Positions 41,621 to 50,166 of a stretch of DNA of 64,000 nucleotides are shown piece after piece. A program made the position numbers and the translations under genes. Below the pieces are notes generated by a model. That model made no database searches. It saw only the letters and a program-made list of their open reading frames with translations, and was not told the origin of the DNA. Origin of the DNA: DASSKK01 sp035690495 (GTDB lineage Bacteria; Actinomycetota; Actinomycetes; Propionibacteriales; Nocardioidaceae); contig DASSKK010000069.1 of NCBI GenBank assembly GCA_035690495.1, positions 9,322 to 73,321 on the forward strand, in the 5' to 3' direction. The stretch's first letter is position 1. Each line of letters starts with the position of its first letter.

Positions 41621-43516
41621 TCAGGCCAGCGAGGCGACCCAGGCGTCGTGCAGGTCGGAGAACCGCCCCTCGCCGCCCTCGATCAGGTCGGCCGGCGCGC
41701 CGTCCTCGACGACGCGCCCGTGCTCGAGGACCAGCACCCGGTCCGCGATCTCGACGGTGGACAGCCGGTGCGCGATGATCACCGCGGTCCGGTCGGCCAG
41801 GATCGTGCGCAGCGCGCGCTGCACGAGCCGCTCGGAGGGTACGTCGAGCGAGGAGGTCGCCTCGTCGAGGATCAGCACGTCGGGGTCGGCCAGGAACGCG
41901 CGCGCGAACGCGACCAGCTGCCGTTGCCCGGCCGAGAGCCGGCCGCCCTTGTTCGCGACGTCCGTGTCGTAGCCCTGCGGCAGCTTGGTGATGAAGTCGT
42001 CGGCGCCGATCGCCTTCGCCGCCGCGACCACCTCCTCGAGAGTCGCATCGGGCCGCCCGAACCGGATGTTGTCCGCGACGGTCCCCCCGAACATGTAGTT
42101 CTCCTGCGTCACCATCACCACCGACGTCCGCAGCGCCTCCTCGGCCAGCTCCCGCAGGTCGGCCCCGTCCAGACGGACGTTCCCCCTCACCGGGTCGTAG
42201 AACCGCGACATCAGCTTGGCGATGGTCGTCTTTCCGGCGCCCGTGGTGCCGACCAGCGCCAGCGTCTGCCCCGCCGGGATGGTCAGGTCGAGGTCCGGAA
42301 GCACCGGCACCCCGTCGACGTACTCGAAGCTCACGTGGTCGAGCCGCATCTCGCCGCGTACGTCGTGCAGTGCCCGCGGGGTGGTCGGTTCCGGCACCGA
42401 CGGCTCCTCCTCGAGCACGCCGGAGAGCTTCTCCAGGGCGGCGGAGGCGGACTGGAAGGTGTTGTAGAACTGCGAGATCTCCATCATCGGCTCGAAGAAC
42501 TGCCGCAGGTAGAGCAGGAACGCGGCGAGCACCCCGACGGTGACCTCACCGTGGAAGGCGAGGTAGGCGCCGTACAGCAGCACGACCGCGATCGTGATGT
42601 TGCCGATCAGCTTGATGCCGGGACTGAACCAGGCGACCAGCCGGAACGCCCGCAGGTTCGCGCGGCGGTACTGGTCGTTGACGTCGTCGAAGATCTCCTG
42701 GTTGCGGGGCTCGCGGCGGAACGCCTGGACCGCGCGGATGCCGAGCATCGACTCGACGAAGTGCACGATGACCAGTGCGACCTTCTCGCGGGTGACGCGG
42801 TAGGTCTTCGAGGAGTTCTTCCGGAACCAGTTGGTCAGCAACATCAGGAACGGGAAGCAGCACAGCGCGACCAGTGCCAGCTTCACGTCGAGCGTGAGCA
42901 GCAGGATCGCGATCCCGACCAGAGTGAGCAACGCGGTGACCAGGCCGTCGAAGCCGGTCTCGAGCATCTCGTAGATGGCCTCCATGTCGGAGGTCTGCCG
43001 GGAGATGACGCGGCCGGAGGTGTACTCGTCGTGGAAGGACGAGCTCAGCTTCTGGAAGTGCACGAAGACCCGGCGGCGGATCTCGAACAGCATGTTCTGG
43101 CCGATCCGGCCGGAGATGACGAGGAACGTCTGCCGGCTGATCGCCTGCAGGATCGTGGCGCCGAGCACGAAGGCGACGATCGTGAACAACGTCTCGGAGT
43201 GCCCGCCGTGCCGGATCGGCGGGATGCCCTTGTCGATGCCCTCCTTGACCAGGTAGGGGATCGACAGCCGGGAGGCGTTCTCGACCAGCACGATGCCGAC
43301 CAGCAGGTAGATGACCTTGCGATAGGGCCGGACAAGCTCGCCGAGCAGGCGACGCGAGCGGGCCTGCAGCAGCCCGGAGATGTGCGCCGACAGGTCGTCG
43401 CTGCGATGCTCGGCGGCGACGCCGCGCCAGCCCTGCTCCTCGCTGCCGGTGGTTGAGGAGCGAGCCTGCGAGCGTCTCGAAACCTCCGGCGTCTTCGTCG
43501 GCGTCCCCTTGGTCAC
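41621..43516 (-). CDS. ABC transporter, fused permease/ATPase, second half of pair
   Basis: An exporter half-transporter of 631 residues. The membrane domain (about 45-345) has six helices; the ATPase domain has Walker A GTTGAGKTT, signature LSAGQRQLVAFARAF and Walker B VLILDEATSSLD. The GTG start overlaps the stop of the partner gene as GTGA. Residues 11-23 (EVSRRSQARSSTT) are encoded by a dispersed hairpin repeat and are not part of the conserved protein. The signature is LSAGQ where the classical motif is LSGGQ, a substitution seen in some exporter halves. It is expected to form a heterodimer with the upstream gene product. Confidence 0.9.
   Translation of the reverse strand: MTKGTPTKTPEVSRRSQARSSTTGSEEQGWRGVAAEHRSDDLSAHISGLLQARSRRLLGELVRPYRKVIYLLVGIVLVENASRLSIPYLVKEGIDKGIPPIRHGGHSETLFTIVAFVLGATILQAISRQTFLVISGRIGQNMLFEIRRRVFVHFQKLSSSFHDEYTSGRVISRQTSDMEAIYEMLETGFDGLVTALLTLVGIAILLLTLDVKLALVALCCFPFLMLLTNWFRKNSSKTYRVTREKVALVIVHFVESMLGIRAVQAFRREPRNQEIFDDVNDQYRRANLRAFRLVAWFSPGIKLIGNITIAVVLLYGAYLAFHGEVTVGVLAAFLLYLRQFFEPMMEISQFYNTFQSASAALEKLSGVLEEEPSVPEPTTPRALHDVRGEMRLDHVSFEYVDGVPVLPDLDLTIPAGQTLALVGTTGAGKTTIAKLMSRFYDPVRGNVRLDGADLRELAEEALRTSVVMVTQENYMFGGTVADNIRFGRPDATLEEVVAAAKAIGADDFITKLPQGYDTDVANKGGRLSAGQRQLVAFARAFLADPDVLILDEATSSLDVPSERLVQRALRTILADRTAVIIAHRLSTVEIADRVLVLEHGRVVEDGAPADLIEGGEGRFSDLHDAWVASLA
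43451..43484. repeat. GGTTGAGGAGC..GCGTCTCGAAACC hairpin repeat inside ABC exporter frame
   Basis: An imperfect inverted repeat of 34 nt, GGTTGAGGAGCGAGC and GCGAGCGTCTCGAAACC being its two halves. It is related to the cluster at 13265-13366 and is read in frame near the exporter N-terminus. Confidence 0.75.
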
Positions 43517-45330
43517 GCGCTCACCCCCTCGAGATCCTGCAGGTCCGCGTCGTCCTCGGCGTCCGCGGCGAGCAGGTTGCGGTAGGCGGGCACGCGCGCG
43601 AGCAGCTCGGAGTGGTCTCCGACGTGGGTGATCGTGCCGTCCTGCAGCAGTGCGACCTTGTCGGCGAGCAGCACGGTCGAGGCCCGGTGCGCGACCACGA
43701 TCCCGGTGGCGTTGGCGAGCACCCGGCGCAGGGCGTCCTCGACCAGCTTCTCGGTGTGTATGTCGAGCGCCGACAGCGTGTCGTCGAGGACGAGGATCCT
43801 CGGCTGGGCCAGCACCGCCCGGGCCAGTGCGAGCCGTTGCCGCTGACCGCCGGAGAGCGACATGCCCTGCTCGCCGATCCGCGTCTCCAGGCCCCACGGC
43901 AGGTCGTAGACGAACCCGGCCTGCGCAACGTCGATTGCTGCGCCGATCTCGTCCTCGGTGGCGTCGCGGCGGCCGAGCGTGAGGTTCTCGCGCGCGCTCA
44001 TCGAGAACAGCGTGGGCTCCTCGAACGACGTGGCGACCACGCTGCGCAGGCTGACCAGGTCCAGGTCGCGTACGTCGACCCCGTCGATGGTGATCCGCCC
44101 AGCCGTCACGTCGTACAGCCGTGGGACCAGTGCGGTGAGCACCGTCTTGCCGGACCCCGTCGCGCCGACCAGGGCGACGGTCTCACCGGGCGCGACCTCG
44201 AGGTCGACGTCGTGCAGCACCGGCTCGTCCGGCTGGTCGGGGAACGCGAACCCGACGCCCTCCAGCCGCAGCTGGCCTCGGGGTGCGTCGAGCGTGCGGG
44301 GGCCGGAGACGATCGAGGGCTCGCTGTCGAAGATCTCCAGGACACGGGCTGCAGCGGTCATCGCCTCCTGAGCCATCGCCAGGATGTAGCCGAGCGACGC
44401 GATTGGCCACACCAGCGAGAGCATCAGCGTGATGAACGCGACGAGCGTGCCCAACGTGACGTTGCCATGACCCACCGCGAGCGCGCCGAGCAGCAGGACG
44501 ACGACCACGGCGACGTTCGGGATCACCTCGAGGAAGGACCAGAACTTGGCCGACAGCCGCACCTTGTCCATCGACGTGTCATAGAGCGTGCGTGCGGCCC
44601 GCTCGTAGTTGTCCGAGACGTAGCGTGCGCGCCCGAAGGACCGGATCACCCGGACGCCGACCGCGCCTTCCTCGGCCAGTGTGGCGAGGTCGCCCTGCTG
44701 GTCCTGCACCCGGCGGGAGATCACGACGTACCGACGCTCGAAGCGGTTCGACAGCGCGATGATGGGCACAGCCGCGGCCGCGACGACCAGGCCGAGCGGC
44801 CAGTACATCTTGAGCAGCACCAGCGTGACCGCGACCAGCTGGACCACGTTGATCAGCAGGAAGATCATCCCGAAGCCGCTGAACCGCCGGATGCTGGACA
44901 GGTCGGTGGTGACCCGGGAGAGCAGCTGACCGGACTGCCACTGGCCGTGGAAGGCCATCGGCAGCGCCTGCAGCCGCTCGTAGAGGTCGTGCCGCAGCGA
45001 CGTCTCGACCGAGAGCACCGCGCCGGACTGCACCCATCGCCGGGTGAACACCAGGATCGCCTCGGCCACCCCGAGTCCGAGGGCGAGCAGACCGAGCGGG
45101 ACGACCGGCCCGACCTCGTGGTGGTGGATCGGTCCGTCGATCATCGCCTTGATCACCAGCGGGATCGCGATCGACATTCCGACCCCGACCAGCGCGGCGA
45201 CGAGCATGACCAGCAGTGCCTTCAGGTGCGGACGCAGGTAGCCCCGCAGCCGCCACAGCGAGTGCACGCCGGCCGGCGGGTGATCGTCGGGAAGGGCGAA
45301 CGTGGGCTTGGGGCTACTGGTCGACGACAT
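43513..45330 (-). CDS. ABC transporter, fused permease/ATPase, first half of pair
   Basis: The partner exporter half, 605 residues. Six membrane helices (about 30-315) precede the ATPase with Walker A GATGSGKT, signature LSGGQRQRLALARAV and Walker B ILVLDDTLSALD. Asp replaces the usual catalytic Glu after Walker B (LDD rather than LDE), so this half has a degenerate site, as expected for one half of a heterodimeric exporter. The ATG at 45330 is chosen since the conserved region begins soon after; TATTCT on the minus strand near 45393 may be the -10. The exported substrate is unknown. Confidence 0.9.
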   Translation of the reverse strand: MSSTSSPKPTFALPDDHPPAGVHSLWRLRGYLRPHLKALLVMLVAALVGVGMSIAIPLVIKAMIDGPIHHHEVGPVVPLGLLALGLGVAEAILVFTRRWVQSGAVLSVETSLRHDLYERLQALPMAFHGQWQSGQLLSRVTTDLSSIRRFSGFGMIFLLINVVQLVAVTLVLLKMYWPLGLVVAAAAVPIIALSNRFERRYVVISRRVQDQQGDLATLAEEGAVGVRVIRSFGRARYVSDNYERAARTLYDTSMDKVRLSAKFWSFLEVIPNVAVVVVLLLGALAVGHGNVTLGTLVAFITLMLSLVWPIASLGYILAMAQEAMTAAARVLEIFDSEPSIVSGPRTLDAPRGQLRLEGVGFAFPDQPDEPVLHDVDLEVAPGETVALVGATGSGKTVLTALVPRLYDVTAGRITIDGVDVRDLDLVSLRSVVATSFEEPTLFSMSARENLTLGRRDATEDEIGAAIDVAQAGFVYDLPWGLETRIGEQGMSLSGGQRQRLALARAVLAQPRILVLDDTLSALDIHTEKLVEDALRRVLANATGIVVAHRASTVLLADKVALLQDGTITHVGDHSELLARVPAYRNLLAADAEDDADLQDLEGVSA

Positions 45331-45426
45331 CAGTGGGCGGGGGTTCCCCTCGTTGGGACGGCACGATCGGCTGGTGGCGGTAAGAGACAGAATACCGGCT
45401 GGTCCTGACACTCACCAATCGCTTTT

Positions 45427-45450
45427 CCCGTTGAGATGTAACTCAACGGG
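45427..45450. promoter_or_regulatory. Perfect 9-bp inverted repeat at the aminotransferase 3' end
   Basis: CCCGTTGAG (45427-45435) and CTCAACGGG (45442-45450) around ATGTAA. It overlaps the stop codon of the aminotransferase gene and lies upstream of the exporter operon. On the minus strand it is followed by an A-run, not a T-run, so an operator for the exporter pair is as likely as a terminator. Confidence 0.45.
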
Positions 45451-46528
45451 AGGGGGTGGAGGATGCGGCGACCTTCAGGAGTACGTCGTTCGCCGCCGGC
45501 TCGCCGATGCTCACCCGGGCACCCTCTCCGGCGAACGGGCGGACCATGATCCCTGCCTCGTCAGCCGCCGCCGCGAACTCGGCCGTCCGGTCTCCCAGCG
45601 CGAGCCAGACGAAGTTGCCTTGCGCGTCGGGCACGTCCCAGCCCTGCTCACGCAGCCCGGCGAGCACCCGGCCCCGTTCGGCCACCACCGCGTCGACCCG
45701 GTCGAGCAGCTCGGCCTCCCGCTCCAGGGAGGCGACGGCGGCGGCCTGCGCCACCGAGGAGACGCCGAACGGCAGCGCGCACGCGCGCACGGCGGTGGCG
45801 ATGGGCTCGGGCGCCACGACGTACCCGACGCGCAGCCCGGCCAGGCCGTAGGCCTTCGCGAACGTGCGCATCGCCACCACGTTGGGGCGCGACCGAGAGA
45901 GGTCGACCCCGTCGAACGGGTCGTCGCTGCGCACGAACTCCCGGTAGGCCTCGTCGAGGACGACCACCACGTGCGGCGGCACCCGGTCCAAGAACGCGTC
46001 GAGCTCGGTGCGGGTGACCGCCGGCCCGGTGGGGTTGTTCGGGCTGCACACGATCACGACCCTGGTGCGGTCGGTGACCGCTGCGGCCATCGCGTCCAGG
46101 TCGTGCCGGGCCTGGGCGTCCACCGGCACCTGCACGGACACCGCGCCGGTCACCGCTACCGCGATCGGGTAGGCCTCGAACGACCGCCACGCGTAGACCA
46201 CTTCGTCGCCGGCTTCGCAGAAGGCCTGCAGGAGGTGGTAGAGCACGGCGACCGAGCCGGTGCCAGCGGCCAGATGCGTCTCCGGTACGTCGAGCCTGCG
46301 GCCGAGCGCGGCGTACAGCGCCGTGCACCCCATGTCCGGGTAGCGGTTCATCGCCGACACCGCCGCCTCGGTCGCCTCGACCACGCCGGGCAGCGGCGGG
46401 TACGGGTTCTCGTTCGACGACAGCTTGTACGCCGTCACCCCCGGGCGGGGCGCGGGCGGCCTGCCGGGCACGTAGGCGGGGATGCCGCGGATCGCCGCGC
46501 GCACCTGCGGGGACGTCGGAGTGCTCAT
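45443..46528 (-). CDS. hisC: Histidinol-phosphate / aromatic aminotransferase
   Basis: A fold-type I, PLP-dependent aminotransferase of 361 residues. Landmarks are LSSNENPYPPLPGV near the N-terminus, CSPNNPTGP, LDEAYREF, and the Schiff-base Lys in TFAKAYGLAGLRVGY. The length and motifs fit the HisC family. In actinobacteria, HisC-like second copies (HisC2/Pat) often act on aromatic amino acids, and the absence of other his genes here favours that. The start is the ATG at 46528, divergent from the EamA gene over 96 nt. Confidence 0.87.
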   Translation of the reverse strand: MSTPTSPQVRAAIRGIPAYVPGRPPAPRPGVTAYKLSSNENPYPPLPGVVEATEAAVSAMNRYPDMGCTALYAALGRRLDVPETHLAAGTGSVAVLYHLLQAFCEAGDEVVYAWRSFEAYPIAVAVTGAVSVQVPVDAQARHDLDAMAAAVTDRTRVVIVCSPNNPTGPAVTRTELDAFLDRVPPHVVVVLDEAYREFVRSDDPFDGVDLSRSRPNVVAMRTFAKAYGLAGLRVGYVVAPEPIATAVRACALPFGVSSVAQAAAVASLEREAELLDRVDAVVAERGRVLAGLREQGWDVPDAQGNFVWLALGDRTAEFAAAADEAGIMVRPFAGEGARVSIGEPAANDVLLKVAASSTPSR

Positions 46529-46624
46529 GGGCGTCAGAGTAGTGCGCCCACACGGGCGGAGCGGCCCGGCCACCCTCCGGCGCCGACAGCAGCGTCTAAC
46601 CACGACACCCCTTACACTCGTGCG

Positions 46625-47575
46625 ATGCGTGCACGGGTCCCGGCCGTCGGCTTCACCTTGGTGGTGCTCGGCGCGAGCCTGTTCATCCTCAACGCCGGCG
46701 TCTCCAGGGTGGCGCTGCGCGCGGGCGTGGACCCGCTGCTGCTGACCACGGTGCGCGTCACCGGCACCTTCGTCGTGCTGCTCGTCGTGGCCGGGCTGTT
46801 CCGTCCATCGGCGCTGCGTCCGCCCGGTGGTCGTCTCGGGCTGGCGCTGCTCGTCCACGGTGTGATCGGCGTGGCGGCGCTGCAGTGGACCTACTTCGTG
46901 GCCATCGACCGCCTCCCGGTGGGCATGGCGCTGCTGCTGGAGTACCAGGCGCCGATCCTGGTGGCGTTGTGGGCGAGGTTCGTGCAGAAGGAGCGAGTAC
47001 GCCGTCGGATGTGGCTCGGCCTGGCGCTGGCCTGGGGAGGGTTGGTCGCCGCGACGGGAATCTGGCACGGGCTGCGGTTCGACGGCTGGGGCGTTCTCGC
47101 CGGGATCGGGGCGGCGCTCTGCTTCTGTGTCTACTTCCTGGTCGGCGAGCACGGGGTCGGGCGACTCGACCCGCTGCGCGTCGTCCTGTGGTCCTTCGCC
47201 GTGGCCACGGTCGCACTCAACCTGGTCGACCCGGTGTGGTCACTTTCCGGCGGGCTTCTCGACGACAGCGCCGACCTGCGTGGCAGGCTCGCCGGGCACC
47301 TGCCGGTGTGGCTGGTGCTCGCCTGGGTCGTCGTGCTCGGCACCGTGGTGCCGTTCGCGGTCGAGCTGGCCGCGCTGCGGCACCTGTCGGCCACCACGGT
47401 GACGATGGTCGCGATGCTCGAGCCGATCGGCGTCAACGTCCTCGGCTGGGTGTGGTTCCGCGAGTCCCTGGGACTGGTGGCCTTCCTTGGCGGAGTGGCG
47501 GTGGTGGCCGGCATCCTGCTCGCCCAGAGTGCCAGGCGGCGTCACCTGGTCGTCGAGCCGCCCCAGCTGACCTGA
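46625..47575 (+). CDS. EamA family (DMT superfamily) transporter
   Basis: A membrane protein of 316 residues with ten hydrophobic segments in two EamA repeats, for example LLTTVRVTGTFVVLLVVAGL with LQWTYFVAIDRLPVGMALLLEYQAPILVALW in the first, and VPFAVELAALRHLSATTVTMVAMLEPIGVNVLGWVWF in the second. Probably a metabolite or amino-acid exporter. TACACT (46613-46618) ends 6 nt before the ATG and there is no Shine-Dalgarno sequence, so it is probably leaderless. Confidence 0.88.
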   Translation: MRARVPAVGFTLVVLGASLFILNAGVSRVALRAGVDPLLLTTVRVTGTFVVLLVVAGLFRPSALRPPGGRLGLALLVHGVIGVAALQWTYFVAIDRLPVGMALLLEYQAPILVALWARFVQKERVRRRMWLGLALAWGGLVAATGIWHGLRFDGWGVLAGIGAALCFCVYFLVGEHGVGRLDPLRVVLWSFAVATVALNLVDPVWSLSGGLLDDSADLRGRLAGHLPVWLVLAWVVVLGTVVPFAVELAALRHLSATTVTMVAMLEPIGVNVLGWVWFRESLGLVAFLGGVAVVAGILLAQSARRRHLVVEPPQLT

Positions 47576-47586
47576 GTGCGTCGACT

Positions 47587-47655
47587 GTTACCGGCCAGTA
47601 CGCGGTTGATCGCACGCACCATGTGCACGGGATCCACCGCGTACCCACCGGTAAC
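47587..47655. repeat. 69-nt compound palindrome between convergent genes
   Basis: GTTACCGG-CCA-GTACGCGG (47587-47605) is mirrored by CCGCGTAC-CCA-CCGGTAAC (47637-47655); only the CCA triplets do not pair. The 31-nt top contains a further GCACCATGTGC hairpin. It can act as a bidirectional terminator. Each arm also holds a TACT..GGTAAC-like motif. Confidence 0.75.
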
Positions 47656-47684
47656 CCGAAGCGCACGAGAGCCGACGGGGGCCT

Positions 47685-47948
47685 TCATGACTTCGCCGAG
47701 GCCCCTTCAGGGTCTGCGGTCGAGTGATCCGATGCCCCTCGGCCGGGCTCACGGTCGTCGCTGTCGCGCGTCTCGGCAGGCCCGACGAAGACGCCCATCA
47801 CCTCGAGCGCCACCCAGCAGGCGAACACGCAGACCAGGTAGCGCACCAGCGCCACCCGCAGCGAGCCGTGGCCGGTCACCACGTCCCACAGCGCGGGTGA
47901 GCTGACCACGGCCGCGCCGAGCAGCACCGGCGAGGAGAACGGGCTCAT
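47685..47948 (-). CDS. Small membrane protein at the end of the flagellar operon
   Basis: An 87-residue protein starting MSPFSSPVLLGAAVVSSPALWDVV with one to two hydrophobic segments (LGAAVVSSPALW and VALVRYLVCVFACWVALEVMGVFVG) and an acidic-polar tail. Its ATG overlaps the flhA stop as ATGA, so it is translationally coupled to flagellar export genes. I do not recognise a family. A role in flagellar assembly is inferred only from position. Confidence 0.7.
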   Translation of the reverse strand: MSPFSSPVLLGAAVVSSPALWDVVTGHGSLRVALVRYLVCVFACWVALEVMGVFVGPAETRDSDDREPGRGASDHSTADPEGASAKS

Positions 47949-50074
47949 CCGCGACTCCCGGCCATGGTCTCGACATGCTCTACCGGCGAGACCGGCGAGA
48001 CCGGCGGGACCGGCGAGACGGCCGAGGGCGACACCACGCCGACCGAGCGGATCTGGACCGGTCCGCTGAGCTCGCTGTAGGACAGCACCGGCAGGCCCGG
48101 CATCGATGCGCTGGTCATCCGGCGCACGGCGGCCCGGATCTGCGGCGCGCACACCAGCACCGGAGTCAGGTCCTGCTCCTCGGCGTTGCTCGCCACGCTC
48201 ATCACCTGGGTGATCACCAGCTGGGACAGGTCGGCGTCGAGCACCAGGAAGCCGCCGCCCTCGCTGACGCGAAGCCCTTCGAGCAGCCGCTGCTCCAGTC
48301 CCGGCTCGAAGCTGAGCACGTGCACAGTGCCGTCCTTGACGTACGGCGCCACGACCGCCGGCCCGAGCGTCTCGCGGGCCGCCTCGAGCAACCCGTCGAT
48401 GTCCTTGCCGATCCGGGCACGCAGCGACAGCGCCTCGAAGATCCGGGGAAGATCGCGCACGGACACCTGCTCTTCGAGCAACGCCTGCAGCACCCGGTGG
48501 ATCTCGCCCAAGCTCAGCAGGGCGGGGGTGAGCTCCTCGACGACGGCTGGGTTGGTGCGCTTGACCGCGTCGAGAAGCATCTTGACGTCCTCCCGGCCGA
48601 GCAACCGGGCGGCGTGCCCGCGCACCACCTCGGCCAGGTGCGTGGTCAGCACCGACGAGCGGTCGACGACCGTCGCGCCGGCCAGCTCCGCCTGGCTGCG
48701 GAGCTCGCTGGGGACCCATACGGCCGCCAGGCCGAACACGGGCTCCCGGCTGCGGCGGCCCGGCAGCCCGTCGAGGTTGTCGCCGATCGCGAGCACGCAC
48801 CCCTGCGGCGCCTCGCCGCGGGCCACCTCGACCCCGAAGAGCCGGATCGCGTAGCTGCCCGACGGAAGGTCCAGGTTGTCGCGGGTCCGCACCGGCGGGA
48901 CCACGACACCGAGCCCGGTTGCGATCTTGCGGCGCAGGGCCTTCACCCGGTCCAGCAGGTCGCCGCCCGCCGCAGGGTCCACCAGGTCGATCAGGTCGGC
49001 GGCGAGCTCGAGCTCGAGCGGGTCGACCCGGATCTCGTCGATCAGCGACTCGACGGAGTCCGGCCCGGGTGCCTCCGGCTCGGGAAGCGCCACCTCCTCA
49101 CGCGCAAGCGAGGCCTCGACGACCCTGGTAGACATGAACAGCATCGCCCCGCCGGCGACCAGGAACGGGATCTTCGGGATGCCGGGGATCAGGCAGAGGC
49201 CGAGCGCCGCGAAGCCGGTGATCCGCAGCGGCTGCTTGGCCTGCGTCATCTGCTTGATCAGGTCCGAGCCCATGTCGGCCTCACCGGCCGCGCGAGTGAC
49301 GATCAGGCCGGTCGCCACCGAGAGCAGGAGCGCCGGGATCTGGGAGACCAGGCCGTCGCCGATGGTGAGCAGGCTGTAGGTCTGTACGGCGTCCGCGAAC
49401 GACACGTGGTGCTGCACCACGCCGACGGTGAACCCACCGACCAGGTTGACGACGGTGATGATGATCGCCGCGATCGCGTCGCCCTTGACGAACTTCGACG
49501 CACCGTCCATCGCACCGTAGAAGTCGGCCTCCCCGGCCACCTCCTTGCGGCGTCTGCGTGCCTCGTCGTCGTCGATCAGGCCGGCGTTCAGGTCGGCGTC
49601 GATGGCCATCTGCTTACCGGGCATGGCGTCCAGCGTGAACCTGGCGCCGACCTCCGCGACGCGTCCGGCGCCGTTGGTGACCACCACGAACTGGATCACG
49701 ACGAGGATCGCGAACACGATGATCCCGACGATCAACGAGCCGCCGATGACGAAGTGACCGAACGTGTCGATCACCTTTCCGGCGTACCCGTTGAGAAGGA
49801 CCAGCCGGCTGGCGCTGACGTTCAGCGCGAGGCGGAACAGGGTGGCCACCAAGATGAGCGCCGGGAACGAGGAGAAGTCCAGCGGGCGGTGCACGAACAT
49901 CGCGGTCAGCAGGATCAGCAACGCGGCGGTGATGTTCGCCGCAATGAGCAGGTCGAGGACGACTGCGGGCAGCGGCACCACCAGCATGACCACGATCGCC
50001 ACCACGGCGACGGGCACGCCGACCTGGGTCAGGCGAGCTCGTGCGGAGTTCTGCTCGACACTGGTCGCGGGCAC
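47945..50074 (-). CDS. flhA: Flagellar type III export gate protein FlhA
   Basis: The largest gate component, 709 residues. The membrane half (about 20-330) has the conserved FHIPEP-like region FVHRPLDFSSFPALILVATLFRLALNVS and the GNGAGRVAEVGARFTLDAMPGKQMAIDADLNAG loop; the cytoplasmic half binds substrate-chaperone complexes. The start is GTG at 50074 after GAGAGG; the longer reading upstream belongs to flhB in another frame. The last about 25 residues (SPVPPVSPVSPVEHVE) are unlike FlhA and are encoded by a dispersed repeat and a 9-bp tandem repeat. Confidence 0.96.
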   Translation of the reverse strand: MPATSVEQNSARARLTQVGVPVAVVAIVVMLVVPLPAVVLDLLIAANITAALLILLTAMFVHRPLDFSSFPALILVATLFRLALNVSASRLVLLNGYAGKVIDTFGHFVIGGSLIVGIIVFAILVVIQFVVVTNGAGRVAEVGARFTLDAMPGKQMAIDADLNAGLIDDDEARRRRKEVAGEADFYGAMDGASKFVKGDAIAAIIITVVNLVGGFTVGVVQHHVSFADAVQTYSLLTIGDGLVSQIPALLLSVATGLIVTRAAGEADMGSDLIKQMTQAKQPLRITGFAALGLCLIPGIPKIPFLVAGGAMLFMSTRVVEASLAREEVALPEPEAPGPDSVESLIDEIRVDPLELELAADLIDLVDPAAGGDLLDRVKALRRKIATGLGVVVPPVRTRDNLDLPSGSYAIRLFGVEVARGEAPQGCVLAIGDNLDGLPGRRSREPVFGLAAVWVPSELRSQAELAGATVVDRSSVLTTHLAEVVRGHAARLLGREDVKMLLDAVKRTNPAVVEELTPALLSLGEIHRVLQALLEEQVSVRDLPRIFEALSLRARIGKDIDGLLEAARETLGPAVVAPYVKDGTVHVLSFEPGLEQRLLEGLRVSEGGGFLVLDADLSQLVITQVMSVASNAEEQDLTPVLVCAPQIRAAVRRMTSASMPGLPVLSYSELSGPVQIRSVGVVSPSAVSPVPPVSPVSPVEHVETMAGSRG
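47966..48026. repeat. Dispersed repeat plus 9-bp tandem array in flhA 3' end
   Basis: GGTCTCGACATGCTCTACC (from 47966) runs into four tandem copies of ACCGGCGAG (47982-48017, one base change in the third). The whole stretch is translated as the FlhA tail, giving SPV-type repeats. Confidence 0.75.
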
Positions 50075-50166
50075 GCGGTCGCCTCTCGGGTAGCACGGAA
50101 GAGGTGCACCGTGCTGTTGACATTGATGGTGCTGGTGCTGCCCACTGCTCGCTGCCAGCGCCAGTC

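Noticed and set aside
45427..45450. Rho-independent terminator for the aminotransferase gene
   Set aside because: The stem is perfect, but it overlaps the stop codon and is followed by A residues rather than T on the transcribed strand; kept as a regulatory candidate instead.
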